Positions 16,980-24,783 of a stretch of 64,000 nt of DNA are shown here, piece after piece (within the stretch, counting starts at the first letter, position 1; each line of letters begins with the position of its first letter). The notes beneath the pieces are model-generated. The model was not told the origin of the DNA. It saw only the letters and a list, made by a program, of their open reading frames with translations, and searched no databases. The position numbers were made by a program, and so were the translations under genes. Source of the stretch: Streptomyces sp. NBC_01264. Lineage in GTDB: Bacteria; Actinomycetota; Actinomycetes; Streptomycetales; Streptomycetaceae. The stretch covers positions 4,402,001 through 4,466,000 of the forward strand of contig NZ_JAPEOX010000001.1 of NCBI RefSeq assembly GCF_026340675.1. Reading direction: 5' to 3'.

Positions 16980-17780
16980 CTAGCCGCCCGTCCTGGTCCG
17001 GGGCTCCGAGAGCAGCCCGAAGACCGCGCCCTGGTTGTCCGCGACCACCGCGATGCGCCCGTACGGGGTGTCGAAGGGGTCGGCCGTGACCCGGCCGCCG
17101 AGGCGCTGGACCATCGCGACGGACTGGTCGCAGTCCGGGACGGCGAAGTACGCGAGGAAGTGCGCGGGCATGATCTCCGGGAAGGCGTCGGTGATCAGGC
17201 TCCGCCCCAGGACGGCGGTGTCCGAGCCGGGCGCCTTGCCGGGCGGGGACCAGACGCGGTACTCGATGCCCGAGGCGTCGTCGTTCTGGTCCTCGGGGAC
17301 GTAGCCGAAGACCTTGGCGTAGAAGACGTCCACGACGTCGCGGGCCCGGGTGTACACCTCGGACCAGCAGTACGTGTAGGGCTCGTTCTGGGCGTCGAAG
17401 CCGTGGTGGGTGCCGGGCTGCCACAGGCCGAAGACGGCCCCGCCGGGGTCGGCGGCCATCGCGGCGGTCCCGTAGGGGCCGACCGGCGTCGGGTCCATCA
17501 CCATCTGGCCGCCGGCGGCGCGGATGCGCTGGGCGCAGGCGTACGCGTCGGTGGTGTAGAGGTAGATCCCCCAGACGGTCGGCATGCGGCCGTCGGGCTT
17601 GGGGGCGAGGGCGGCGACGTTGCGGCCGCGGCTGTAGGCCTGGGTGTAGTGGCCGTACTCGGCTCCCGCACTGTCGGCGAAGGTCCACCCGAAGAGCTCA
17701 CCGTAGAAGCGCTTGCCGGCTTCCACGTCCGGCAGGGAGGCGTCGACCCAGCAGGGTGAGCCTTCCGCGAATGCGGCCAT
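16980..17780 (-). CDS. Two-domain VOC (glyoxalase/CFP30B-like) protein
   Basis: This 266-residue protein has two vicinal-oxygen-chelate modules (about 1-125 and 135-262), each a pair of beta-alpha-beta3 units. FYGELFGWTF and FYAKVFGYVP begin the modules, and DPGGAVFGLWQ and DNQGAVFGLL end them. The layout matches the actinobacterial VOC family that includes the mycobacterial antigen CFP30B. The usual His/Glu metal ligands are not clearly conserved, so a binding role rather than catalysis is possible. A similar gene lies at 32431. It is divergent from the TetR gene, 301 nt away. Confidence 0.85.
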   Translation of the reverse strand: MAAFAEGSPCWVDASLPDVEAGKRFYGELFGWTFADSAGAEYGHYTQAYSRGRNVAALAPKPDGRMPTVWGIYLYTTDAYACAQRIRAAGGQMVMDPTPVGPYGTAAMAADPGGAVFGLWQPGTHHGFDAQNEPYTYCWSEVYTRARDVVDVFYAKVFGYVPEDQNDDASGIEYRVWSPPGKAPGSDTAVLGRSLITDAFPEIMPAHFLAYFAVPDCDQSVAMVQRLGGRVTADPFDTPYGRIAVVADNQGAVFGLLSEPRTRTGG

Positions 17781-18081
17781 GAGCCCGGTTCCTTCCGTTG
17801 TGCGGGGGTGTGCAAGGGTGTGGAACCTCCGCGCACGTTCTGCCTCGTTCGCCCAGTCATGTCCTCCGGATCATGATGTGCCCGAAAACTTGTCCACAGC
17901 CTGTTGATAAGACTATTCGGGGGACAGCGTCCTGAGCCGGACGGCGCGCCCGGGGCGCCCGCCCGGCCGGAATCGGTCGCACCGGCGGGCCGGGACGGGG
18001 GTACGCCCAGGCCAGGGGTCCCGTAACCCCATTTGCAGGCGGCCGAATCGCGCGCCGATCACCCCTCGGTAAGCTGACGGC
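17781..18081. other. Divergent intergenic region with a DnaA box
   Basis: TTGTCCACA, the preferred streptomycete DnaA box, occurs once at 17890-17898 and is followed by CTGTTGATAA. It also holds the degenerate operator next to the TetR start. No small gene is evident. Confidence 0.5.
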
Positions 18082-18088
18082 ATGACAG
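18074..18088. promoter_or_regulatory. Degenerate CTGAC-N5-GTCAG site over the TetR start codon
   Basis: CTGAC-GGCAT-GACAG keeps the arms with one mismatch (GACAG for GTCAG), and its spacer contains the first two bases of the ATG. It may be an autoregulatory site or a chance match. Confidence 0.35.
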
Positions 18089-18729
18089 GACAAGTACGCA
18101 CCGTCGACGGTCGCGTTGCCGGCCGGCGCGGTCAGGCGACGAGGCAGAAGCTGCTCGACTGCCTCAGCGAGATGCTCAGCTCCTCGCCGTACCGCGACGT
18201 CAAAGTGATCGACGTCGCCCGCAAGGCCGGTACCTCCCCCGCGACCTTCTACCAGTACTTCCCGGACGTCGAAGGCGCCGTCCTGGAGATCGCGGAGCGC
18301 ATGGCCAACGAGGGCGCGCAGTTGACCTCACTGGTCGAGGGGCGCGCGTGGGTCGGCAAGGCGGGCTGGGCGGCGGCCGAGGAACTCGTCGACGGCTTCC
18401 TGGAGTTCTGGCGGCGCAACGACGCGATCCTGCGGGTCGTCGACCTCGGCGCGGCCGAGGGCGACAAGCGGTTCTACAAGATCCGCATGAAGATCCTCAA
18501 CTCCGTCACCAACTCCCTGACGGAGTCGATGAAGGAGCTCCAGGCCAAGGGCAAGGTCGACAAGGACGTGAGCCCGGCGGCGATGGCCGGTTCGCTGGTC
18601 GCCATGCTCGCGGCGGTCGCCTCGCACCAGAAGGGCTTCCAGACCTGGGGCGTCAAGCAGGCGGAACTGAAGCCGAACCTGGCGCTCCTGGTCCACCTGG
18701 GCATCACGGGCAAGAAGCCCACGAAGTGA
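18082..18729 (+). CDS. TetR family transcriptional regulator, candidate regulator of the CTGAC regulon
   Basis: This is a 215-residue TetR repressor. The N-terminal HTH spans about 15-65, with RQKLLDCLSEML, VIDVARKAGTSPATFYQYFPD as helices 2-3 and the typical Tyr-Phe end. An all-helical ligand/dimer domain follows, with ELVDGFLEFWRRNDAILRVVDLGA in its middle. It is the only TetR gene in the window and sits among the regulated operons. A degenerate copy of the shared palindrome overlaps its start codon. TetR proteins of acyl-CoA catabolism usually respond to a CoA thioester. It shows no clear likeness to KstR or KstR2 beyond the HTH. Its assignment as regulator of the CTGAC sites is inference. 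Confidence 0.9.
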   Translation: MTGQVRTVDGRVAGRRGQATRQKLLDCLSEMLSSSPYRDVKVIDVARKAGTSPATFYQYFPDVEGAVLEIAERMANEGAQLTSLVEGRAWVGKAGWAAAEELVDGFLEFWRRNDAILRVVDLGAAEGDKRFYKIRMKILNSVTNSLTESMKELQAKGKVDKDVSPAAMAGSLVAMLAAVASHQKGFQTWGVKQAELKPNLALLVHLGITGKKPTK

Positions 18730-18756
18730 GCGGCGGACCCCCACAGGGTCCGCCGC
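18730..18756 (+). terminator. Terminator hairpin after tetR
   Basis: GCGGCGGACCC and GGGTCCGCCGC form a perfect 11-bp stem with a CCACA loop, starting 1 nt after the TetR stop. It separates tetR from the convergent reductase gene. Confidence 0.75.
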
Positions 18757-18790
18757 CGCCTTCACCCCTCTTACGGAACCTCCGCCGTGA

Positions 18791-19264
18791 TCAGCGACGC
18801 TCCAGGCGGAACAACCGGATCTCGCGCTCGATGCGCGCCTGGTACGCCGCGTAGGGCGGCCAGAACTTCAGCACCGCCTGCCACGCCGCCGCGCGTTCCT
18901 CACCCGCCAGCAGGCGGGCGCGTACGGCGATGTCCTGACCCTTCCAACTCACTTCCGCGTCAGGGTTCTTGAGCAGGTTCCCGGTCCACGCCGGGTGTCC
19001 GGGGCGGCCGAAGTTCGAGCCGATCAGGATCCAGCTCGCCCCGTCCTGCTCGGGCATGCACGCGAGCGGGGTGCTGCGCGGTTCGCCGGTCTTGGCTCCC
19101 TTGGCGGTGAGGATCACGCCGGGGAGCATCTGGGCGCTGAGGATGACCTTGCCGCGGGTCAGCTTGTGCACCGCCTTGTCCATGGCGGGGATGAAGTGCG
19201 GTGCGATCTTGGCGAACAGCATGGTCGAGGAGACCTTCTGCATCAGCTTGACTCCGGGCGCCAT
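18791..19264 (-). CDS. Deazaflavin-dependent (DDN-type) nitroreductase/quinone reductase family protein
   Basis: This 157-residue protein has the split-barrel fold of DDN proteins, which use reduced F420. GVILTAKGAKTGEPRSTPL (about 49-67) contains the G-x-KTG-x-xR-x-x-PL signature, followed by WILIGSNFGRPGHPAWTGNLLKNP, the family's cofactor-contact region. Its start overlaps the stop of the upstream ACAD gene (TGATG), so the pair is co-translated and shares the operator at 20517. F420-dependent reductases appear in actinobacterial sterol and lipid pathways and could reduce an enone here. The substrate is not known. Confidence 0.85.
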   Translation of the reverse strand: MAPGVKLMQKVSSTMLFAKIAPHFIPAMDKAVHKLTRGKVILSAQMLPGVILTAKGAKTGEPRSTPLACMPEQDGASWILIGSNFGRPGHPAWTGNLLKNPDAEVSWKGQDIAVRARLLAGEERAAAWQAVLKFWPPYAAYQARIEREIRLFRLERR

Positions 19265-20496
19265 CAGACGGTCACCTTCTCGTTCCGTGGGGCGGGGGCG
19301 GGGGCTTGTGCGGGCGCGGGTGCGAGGGGCGCGCGGGGCGCGAACAGCCCGGCGGCCTCCGCGGCGTGGGCGCGCAGCCGGTGGACGGGGCCGAAGAGCA
19401 GTTCGTCGGCGGCCGCCCGCTTGAAGTAGAGGTGCGCGTCGTGCTCCCAGGTGAAGCCGATCCCGCCGTGCAGCTGGATGGCCTCGCCCGCGGTGATCCG
19501 CAGTGCCTCCAGGGCCTGGGCCAGGGCGAGTCCGCCCTGTCCCGGGTCCCAGGCGGCGTAGTAGGCGGCGGAGCGGGCCGCCTGGACCTGTACGTAGAGG
19601 TCGGCGAGGCGGTGCTTGACCGCCTGGAACGAGCCGATGGCCCGGCCGAACTGCTCGCGCTGCTGTACGTACTCCACGGTGCGGGCGAGCGCCTGCCCGG
19701 CCGCGCCGACCGCCTCGGCGGCCAGGACGGCGGCGGCGCCGCGTCCGGTGGCGGCGAGGGCGGCGCCCACATCGGCCTCCTCGGAGTCGCCCAGCAATTC
19801 GGCTTCCACGTCACGGAGTTGGATCCGGCCCTGCGGGCGGGTCTCGTCCAGGGTGGTCTGCCGCGCCCGTACGAGGCCCGGCGCGTCCTCCCGCACGAGG
19901 AACAGCAGGGTGCGGCTGCGGGCGAAGCCTCCCGTGTGCGCGGCGACCAGCAGCAGCGAGGCGCTGTGCCCGTCGAGCACCTGGGCGACCTCCCCGTACA
20001 GCCGCCAGCCGCCGTCCACGGCGCGGGCCTGCACCCCGCCGGCCCGGCCGCCGCCGGCCCATTCGCCCGGGGCGTCGTCCCCGGTCAGCGCGAGGGCGGT
20101 GGCCAGGGCGGGGCCGGGTACGGCCAGTGCGGCGGTGAGCCCGCCCGTCGCGAGCGGCGGGAGCAGGGCGGAGCGCTGGGCGCCGGTGCCCAGGGCGGTG
20201 ACCAGCGGTACGGCGAGCACGGCGGTGGCCAGCAGCGGCGAGGGCAGCAGCACCCGCCCGGTCTCCTCGCAGGCCAGGACCAGGTCGGCGGGGGTGCAGC
20301 CGACGCCCCCGTACTCCTCGGCCACGGCGATGCCGGGCAGCCCGAGCCGTTGGGCGAGCTGCTGCCACAGCTCGGTGTCGTGTCCGGCGGCGGTGCGGAC
20401 GGCGGCCTTGACCTCGTCCGGGCCGCAGCGTTTGCCCAGGATCTCGCGCAGGGTACGCCGTATCTCGTCCTGCTCCGCGGTGAAGGCGGCATCCAT
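19264..20496 (-). CDS. Acyl-CoA dehydrogenase (FadE family)
   Basis: This 410-residue FAD enzyme introduces the alpha-beta double bond in an acyl-CoA. The N-terminal helical domain covers about 1-120 and a beta domain about 125-235. The C-terminal helical domain contains REQFGRAIGSFQAVKHRLADLY and QLHGGIGFTWEHDAHLYFKRA, with the likely base Glu in TWEHD. The C-terminus ends in an Ala/Pro-rich tail. The last motif is that of the sterol-type FadE beta-like subunits, which often need a partner; no ACAD partner is adjacent, so it may be homomeric or pair in trans. It forms an operon with the reductase below and has a CTGAC site 20 nt upstream of its start. Confidence 0.9.
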   Translation of the reverse strand: MDAAFTAEQDEIRRTLREILGKRCGPDEVKAAVRTAAGHDTELWQQLAQRLGLPGIAVAEEYGGVGCTPADLVLACEETGRVLLPSPLLATAVLAVPLVTALGTGAQRSALLPPLATGGLTAALAVPGPALATALALTGDDAPGEWAGGGRAGGVQARAVDGGWRLYGEVAQVLDGHSASLLLVAAHTGGFARSRTLLFLVREDAPGLVRARQTTLDETRPQGRIQLRDVEAELLGDSEEADVGAALAATGRGAAAVLAAEAVGAAGQALARTVEYVQQREQFGRAIGSFQAVKHRLADLYVQVQAARSAAYYAAWDPGQGGLALAQALEALRITAGEAIQLHGGIGFTWEHDAHLYFKRAAADELLFGPVHRLRAHAAEAAGLFAPRAPLAPAPAQAPAPAPRNEKVTV

Positions 20497-20516
20497 CGTC
20501 GGGCTCCTCCCCGTAT

Positions 20517-20531
20517 CTGACGGGCCGTCAT
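20517..20531. promoter_or_regulatory. CTGAC-N5-GTCAT operator before the ACAD-reductase operon
   Basis: CTGACGGGCCGTCAT has one arm mismatch in the palindrome and lies 20 nt upstream of the ATG at 20496. Confidence 0.65.
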
Positions 20532-20597
20532 GTTAGGGCGATCGGCGCCATATGCACAGGGGGCGGACGGGCCCGCGATATGCGCGGGGCGCTCCCC

Positions 20598-21095
20598 TCA
20601 GAAGTGGGTGGCGATGCCGAAGGCCCGGCGGAGTTCCGCCATGTCCCGCCGGTCGCGGTCCGTGGGCTCGTACCCCTGATGGAAGAAGACCTGCTGCTCG
20701 GCGGACAGGCACGGGACGACGACCCCCTCGATCGCACCCGTCACGAAGCAGGAGGCGGGATAGGGGAAGGGGCGCTCCGGATCCAGCGAGGCCTGGACCG
20801 CCGAGCCGTCGCCGCCGCCCGCGAAGACCAGCGGGTGGAGGTCGATCTCCCGGCCGTTGGCGTGCGTGACGACGAACCGCACGGGGCGCCAGTCCAGGCT
20901 CTCGGAGAAGCCCGCCTCCGCGAGGGCCGCCACCACGGCGGGCTCCTGCTCCTGCCGGTGCATCAGGTCCAGATCGCGGTGGTCCCGGGTCCGGCGGCCG
21001 AGGAGCGCGTCGATCCCCCACCCGCCACCGACCCAGACCTCCACCCCCGCCCGGCGCAGCAGCGCCAGCACGGACAGCACCTCGGCGGCCTCCAT
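20598..21095 (-). CDS. Nucleotidyltransferase-fold protein (LnuA/ANT(2'')-like)
   Basis: The product has about 165 residues. GGWGIDALLGRRTRDHRDLDLM (residues about 23-44) is the nucleotidyltransferase signature with the two metal aspartates in DHRDLDL. It is the arrangement of small lincosamide and aminoglycoside adenylyltransferases and of many uncharacterised relatives. The ATG at 21095 is chosen because the frame upstream (to 21131) looks non-coding; the ribosome site is weak. Substrate unknown; actual resistance activity would have to be shown. It has no operator and seems independent of the neighbouring catabolic genes. Confidence 0.75.
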   Translation of the reverse strand: MEAAEVLSVLALLRRAGVEVWVGGGWGIDALLGRRTRDHRDLDLMHRQEQEPAVVAALAEAGFSESLDWRPVRFVVTHANGREIDLHPLVFAGGGDGSAVQASLDPERPFPYPASCFVTGAIEGVVVPCLSAEQQVFFHQGYEPTDRDRRDMAELRRAFGIATHF

Positions 21096-21156
21096 CACGC
21101 GGTGCAGCCTAGGAGGGGCCGCGCCCCCCACTCAACCCACCGGGACCCCCTAGCAT

Positions 21157-21171
21157 CTGACGGTACGTCAG
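21157..21171. promoter_or_regulatory. CTGAC-N5-GTCAG operator before the second thiolase-like gene
   Basis: CTGACGGTACGTCAG is a perfect 5-bp-arm palindrome ending 15 nt before the ATG at 21187. The close spacing implies a very short or leaderless transcript, or a site overlapping the transcription start. Confidence 0.72.
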
Positions 21172-21186
21172 TTGTACCGTCAGGCC

Positions 21187-22395
21187 ATGCCTGTCACCCC
21201 TGGACCCCTCTCCGCCACCGCCGGCCCCCAGGCCCGGCCCCGCCGGGTCGCCGTCGTCGGCGTCGCCCTCTCGGACTGCGGCCGGGTGGACGGCCCCACC
21301 CCGTACGCCCTGCACGCGCAGGCCGCCCGCCGGGCCCTGGCCGACTCCGGCCTGGACCGGTCGGTGATCGACGGCTTCGCCTCGGCCGGCCTCGGCATCC
21401 TGGCGCCCGTGGAGGTCGCCGAGTACCTGGGCCTGCGCCCCACCTGGGTCGACTCCACCTCGGTCGGCGGCTCCACCTGGGAGGTCATGGCCGCCCACGC
21501 CGCCGACGCCATCGCGGCCGGCCACGCCAACGCCGTCCTCCTCGTCTACGGATCCACCGCGCGCGCCGACATCAAGGCCCGCCGCCGGACCTCGAACCTC
21601 TCCTTCGGGGCGCGGGGCCCGCTGCAGTTCGAGGTCCCGTACGGGCACACGCTGGTCTCCAAGTACGCGATGGCCGCGCGCCGCCACATGCACGAGTACG
21701 GCACGACTCTGGAGCAGCTCGCCGAAGTCGCCGTCCAGGCACGGGCGAACGCCGCCACCAACCCGGACGCGATGTTCCGCGACCCCATCACGGTCGACGA
21801 CGTCCTGTCCTCCGGGATGATCGCGGACCCCTTCACGAAGCTGAACTGCTGCATCCGCTCGGACGGCGGCTGCGCGGTCCTGCTGGCCGCGGAGGACTAC
21901 GTACCGGACACGGCCAAGGAGCCCGTCTGGATCCTCGGCTCCGGCACCGCCGTCTCGCACACCACGATGTCGGAATGGGAGGACTTCACCGTCTCCCCGG
22001 CGGCCGTCTCGGGCCGCCAGGCCTTCGCCCGCGCCGGGCTCACCCCGGCGGACGTGGACCTCGCCGAAATCTACGACGCCTTCACCTACATGACGCTCGT
22101 CACCCTGGAGGACCTCGGCTTCTGCGCGAAGGGCGAGGGCGGTGCGTTCGTGGAGAAGGGACGCCTCCTGCGGGACGGCGAGTTCCCGGTCAATACGGAC
22201 GGCGGCGGACTCTCCGCCTGCCATCCGGGCATGCGCGGTCTCTTCCTCCTCGTCGAGGCGGTACGCCAACTCCGCGGCGAAGCGGGTGAGGGACAGGTAC
22301 GCAAACGGGGCGGAAGCCTCCCGAAGATCGCCCTCGCCTCGGGCACGGGAGGCTGGTTCTGCTCGTCGGGCACCGTGATCCTCGGACGCGACTGA
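21187..22395 (+). CDS. Thiolase-fold acyl-CoA acetyltransferase-like protein (Ltp family)
   Basis: The product is 402 residues from the ATG at 21187; an in-frame TTG at 21172 lies directly on the operator and is unlikely as start. It shares with the gene at 3720 the RRHMHEYGTTLEQLA, IYDAF (Y296) and GFCAKGEGGAF segments. At the second tyrosine position it reads LSACHPGM (H346), so it is nearer to the HPG type of thiolase-like proteins and may not be an aldolase. A Cys nucleophile is not evident in VGGSTWEV. The DUF35 protein at 26205 is its likely partner, encoded 4 kb away but under the same operator type. Confidence 0.85.
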   Translation: MPVTPGPLSATAGPQARPRRVAVVGVALSDCGRVDGPTPYALHAQAARRALADSGLDRSVIDGFASAGLGILAPVEVAEYLGLRPTWVDSTSVGGSTWEVMAAHAADAIAAGHANAVLLVYGSTARADIKARRRTSNLSFGARGPLQFEVPYGHTLVSKYAMAARRHMHEYGTTLEQLAEVAVQARANAATNPDAMFRDPITVDDVLSSGMIADPFTKLNCCIRSDGGCAVLLAAEDYVPDTAKEPVWILGSGTAVSHTTMSEWEDFTVSPAAVSGRQAFARAGLTPADVDLAEIYDAFTYMTLVTLEDLGFCAKGEGGAFVEKGRLLRDGEFPVNTDGGGLSACHPGMRGLFLLVEAVRQLRGEAGEGQVRKRGGSLPKIALASGTGGWFCSSGTVILGRD

Positions 22396-22406
22396 TCACT
22401 TGTCAG
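22392..22406. promoter_or_regulatory. CTGAT-N5-GTCAG operator-like sequence
   Basis: CTGATCACTTGTCAG has one arm mismatch. It overlaps the stop codon of the thiolase-like gene and precedes the peptidase leader, a place where regulation by the catabolic repressor would be odd. It may be chance. Confidence 0.25.
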
Positions 22407-22427
22407 TCCGGCTGAGTAAGCTCCCGG

Positions 22428-22458
22428 AGGGGCCGGCACCTCGGTGCCCACGGCCCCT
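22428..22458 (+). promoter_or_regulatory. Structured leader of the first D,D-peptidase gene
   Basis: AGGGGCCG pairs with CGGCCCCT around an inner GCACC/GGTGC hairpin with a 2-nt loop. It lies 33 nt before the TTG start. The second gene copy has a corresponding hairpin with different bases (23668-23702). Confidence 0.5.
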
Positions 22459-22490
22459 ACGGGGAACTCCAGCCATCACGGGGATTTGAC

Positions 22491-23420
22491 TTGATATCGA
22501 ACCTGCTGCGGCGTTCGCGCGCCGCTCTCGCCATTACGGTCGCCACCGGCGCGCTCCTGACGGTCGCCTCGCCGGCCCAGGCCGTCTCGGGGCCGCCGAC
22601 GCTGGCCGCATCGGCCTTCCTGATGGACGGCACCACGGGAGCCACGCTCGCCAGCAAGCTGGGTGACACCAAGCGCGAGGTCGCCAGCACCACGAAGATC
22701 ATGACGGCCTACGTCGTCCTCACCACTCCGGGCATCGACCTCAACAAGCGGGTCACCGTCCAGCAGGAGTACCTGGACTACGTCTACCGGGAGGGCGGGA
22801 GCTCGGCCCACCTGAAGGCCGGCGCCACCCCGACCGTCCGCCGGCTGCTGTACGCGATGATGCTGCCCTCGGGCTGCGACGCCGCCTACGCGCTCGCCGA
22901 CACCTTCGGCTCGGGCACGACCAGGGCGGCCCGCGTCGCGGACTTCATCGCGAAGATGAACGCCAAGGCGAAGACCCTCGGCATGGCCAACACCACCTAC
23001 GACAGCTTCGACGGCATCTCGCCCGCGGGGAAGGGCCAGTCAACCGCCCGCGACCTCGCGAAGCTCACCCGCGCCGCGATGAAGGGCACCACCTTCAAGT
23101 CGATCGTCAAGACCGCCTCGTACAGCAGCGACGGCACCTCCACGGACGCCACGTGGCTGAACACCAACCTGCTGATCAAGCCCGGACACGCCTACCAGAC
23201 CCCCGGCGCCATCGGCGTCAAGACGGGATCCGGCACGGCCGCGGGCCAGTGCCTCGTCTTCTCCGTGACCCGCAACGGCAAGACGATCATCGGCGTCCTG
23301 CTGAAGTCCGACGACCGCTACCCGGACGCGATCAAGCTCACCGACTGGGCCCTCGGCCCGGCCGCCGGTGCCACGACCAAGCGCGCCACCACCGAGCCCA
23401 TCCCGGACGTCCTCGACTGA
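22491..23420 (+). CDS. K15-type D-Ala-D-Ala carboxypeptidase/transpeptidase, copy 1
   Basis: This 309-residue secreted low-molecular-weight penicillin-binding protein trims or cross-links peptidoglycan stem peptides. The signal peptide is residues 1-31 (ending SPAQA). The active site is S66-T-T-K69, the second motif S127-G-C129 and the third K244-T-G246. Motif spacings of 61 and 178 residues equal those of the Streptomyces K15 enzyme (Ser35, Ser96, Lys213), which also has Cys in SGC instead of SGN. No C-terminal membrane anchor is seen. The start is TTG at 22491, conserved in the second copy, after a CACGGGGA ribosome site and a structured leader. It is followed by its own terminator. Confidence 0.92.
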   Translation: MISNLLRRSRAALAITVATGALLTVASPAQAVSGPPTLAASAFLMDGTTGATLASKLGDTKREVASTTKIMTAYVVLTTPGIDLNKRVTVQQEYLDYVYREGGSSAHLKAGATPTVRRLLYAMMLPSGCDAAYALADTFGSGTTRAARVADFIAKMNAKAKTLGMANTTYDSFDGISPAGKGQSTARDLAKLTRAAMKGTTFKSIVKTASYSSDGTSTDATWLNTNLLIKPGHAYQTPGAIGVKTGSGTAAGQCLVFSVTRNGKTIIGVLLKSDDRYPDAIKLTDWALGPAAGATTKRATTEPIPDVLD

Positions 23421-23458
23421 TGTCGTGACGCCCTGACGCCCTGATGTCGCGACATCCA

Positions 23459-23503
23459 CGGGGGCGCCCCACCCGACCTCTCCGGCCGGGCGGGGCGCCC
23501 CCG
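23459..23503 (+). terminator. Terminator of peptidase copy 1
   Basis: CGGGGGCGCCCC pairs with GGGGCGCCCCCG (12 bp), with an inner CCCG/CGGG pair and a final GTT. The same structure follows copy 2. Confidence 0.8.
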
Positions 23504-23667
23504 TTCGTCATCCCCCGGAGCGGGGCGGGCGCGGGCCACGTACGCAAACACCGTGAAACCTCCCACAGGGGGCAATCACCCCCGCCGCGAACGGCTGTTC
23601 CGCACCTCCGGCACCCTCAATCCCCGGCGCGACCGGTCCCCTCGCCGGTCCGGCTGCGTAAGCTCCC

Positions 23668-23702
23668 CGAGGGGCCGGCGCCTCGGTGCCCACACCCCCT
23701 CG
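23668..23702 (+). promoter_or_regulatory. Structured leader of the second D,D-peptidase gene
   Basis: CGAGGGG pairs with CCCCTCG around an inner GGCGCC/GGTGCC hairpin. Compared with copy 1 both sides of the outer stem have changed but pairing is kept, which is the pattern expected of a functional RNA fold. It lies 29 nt before the TTG. Confidence 0.5.
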
Positions 23703-23731
23703 GGGAATCTCCAGCCATCACGGGAACTGAC

Positions 23732-24661
23732 TTGATATCGAACCTGCTGCGGCGCTCCCGCGCCGCTCTCGCCGTCACCGTCGCCACCGGCGCGCTCCTG
23801 ACGGTCGCCTCTCCGGCCCAGGCCGCCTCCGCGCCGCCCACCACCGCCGCCTCCGCCTTCGTGATGAACGCCTCCACGGGCGCCACGCTCACCAGCAAGC
23901 TGGGCGACGTCAAGCGTGAGGGGGCCAGCACCACGAAGATCATGACGGCCTACGTCGTCCTCACCACTCCGGGCATCGACCTCAACAAGCGGGTCACCGT
24001 CCAGCAGGAGTACCTGAACTACGTCGCCCGGGAGGGCGCGAGCTCGGCCTACCTGAAGGCCGGCGCCACCCCCACCGTCCGCCAGCTGCTGTACGCGCTG
24101 ATGCTGCCCTCGGGCTGCGACGCCGCCTACGCGCTCGCCGACACCTTCGGACAGGGCTCGACCCGGGCGGCACGCGTCCAGAGCTTCATCTCGAAGATGA
24201 ACACCAAGGCGAAAGACCTTGGCATGACGAACACCCACTACGACACCTTCGACGGCATCTCGCGCGGCAACACCTACATCACCGCGCGCGACCTCGCGAA
24301 GCTCACCCGCGCCGCGATGAAGGGCACCACCTTCAAGTCGATCGTGAAGACCACCGCGTACAGCAGCGGCGGCACGTCCACCGTCGCCACGTGGAAGAAC
24401 ACCAACCTGCTGATCCAGCCCCGCCCCACCGGATACGGGATCCCGGGCGCCATCGGCGTCAAGACCGGCACCGGCACGGCCGCGGGCAAGTGCATCGTCT
24501 TCGCCGCGACCCGTAACGGCAAGACCGTCATCGGCGTCCTGCTGAAGGACGAGGAGCGCTACGCCGACGCGATCAAGCTCATCGACTGGGCCGCCGGACC
24601 GGCCGCCACGTCGTCGCTCCAGCGCAGCGCCACCGAGCCCATCCCGGACGTCCTCGACTGA
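23732..24661 (+). CDS. K15-type D-Ala-D-Ala carboxypeptidase/transpeptidase, copy 2
   Basis: Tandem paralogue of the gene at 22491, with the same length (309 residues) and signal peptide. S66-T-T-K69, S127-G-C129 and the KTG triad are conserved, with GVKTGTG in place of GVKTGSG. Differences cluster in loops, such as DGISRGNTYITARDL against DGISPAGKGQSTARDL, and before the KTG motif. These could alter substrate choice. The TTG start at 23732 is chosen by exact alignment with copy 1; the open frame extends upstream to 23444 but that part is the intergenic leader. Each copy has its own leader and terminator, so they may be expressed separately. Confidence 0.92.
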   Translation: MISNLLRRSRAALAVTVATGALLTVASPAQAASAPPTTAASAFVMNASTGATLTSKLGDVKREGASTTKIMTAYVVLTTPGIDLNKRVTVQQEYLNYVAREGASSAYLKAGATPTVRQLLYALMLPSGCDAAYALADTFGQGSTRAARVQSFISKMNTKAKDLGMTNTHYDTFDGISRGNTYITARDLAKLTRAAMKGTTFKSIVKTTAYSSGGTSTVATWKNTNLLIQPRPTGYGIPGAIGVKTGTGTAAGKCIVFAATRNGKTVIGVLLKDEERYADAIKLIDWAAGPAATSSLQRSATEPIPDVLD

Positions 24662-24699
24662 TGTCGTGACGCCCTGATGCCCTGACGCCCTGACATCCA

Positions 24700-24744
24700 C
24701 GGGGGCGCCCCACCCGACCTCTCCGGCCGGGCGGAGCGCCCCCG
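24700..24744. terminator. Terminator of peptidase copy 2
   Basis: CGGGGGCGCCCC pairs with GGAGCGCCCCCG, one mismatch relative to copy 1's stem. It also serves the convergent lipoprotein gene, whose stop is at 24784. Confidence 0.75.
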
Positions 24745-24783
24745 TTGCGCATGCGGCCCCTCCGTCGCAACGTCTCTACGTTC

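Larger units (their letters stand above)
22407..24744 (+). repeat. Tandem duplication of a leader-gene-terminator unit
   Basis: Unit 1 (22407 to about 23503) and unit 2 (about 23648 to 24744) align from the CGGCTG-GTAAGCTCCC leader start, through the TTG start and the whole coding region, to the shared GTCGTGACGCCCTGA spacer and terminator. Coding changes are modest and spread, so the duplication is not brand new. Confidence 0.85.

Noticed and set aside
15289..17688. A 799-codon minus-strand frame across the secreted gene and VOC gene
   Set aside because: Only the reverse of two well supported genes; it has no motif of its own.
17890..17898. Replication origin
   Set aside because: Only single DnaA boxes are present; a streptomycete oriC has a dense cluster between dnaA and dnaN.
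20598..21095. A proven antibiotic-resistance gene
   Set aside because: Only the nucleotidyltransferase signature is visible; substrate and resistance cannot be claimed from sequence.
22407..22490. ydaO/c-di-AMP riboswitch before the peptidase genes
   Set aside because: The leader is short and I could not match the conserved riboswitch core; only a nested hairpin can be supported.
23444..23731. N-terminal extension of peptidase copy 2
   Set aside because: Alignment with copy 1 shows that this is the duplicated terminator and leader, not protein.
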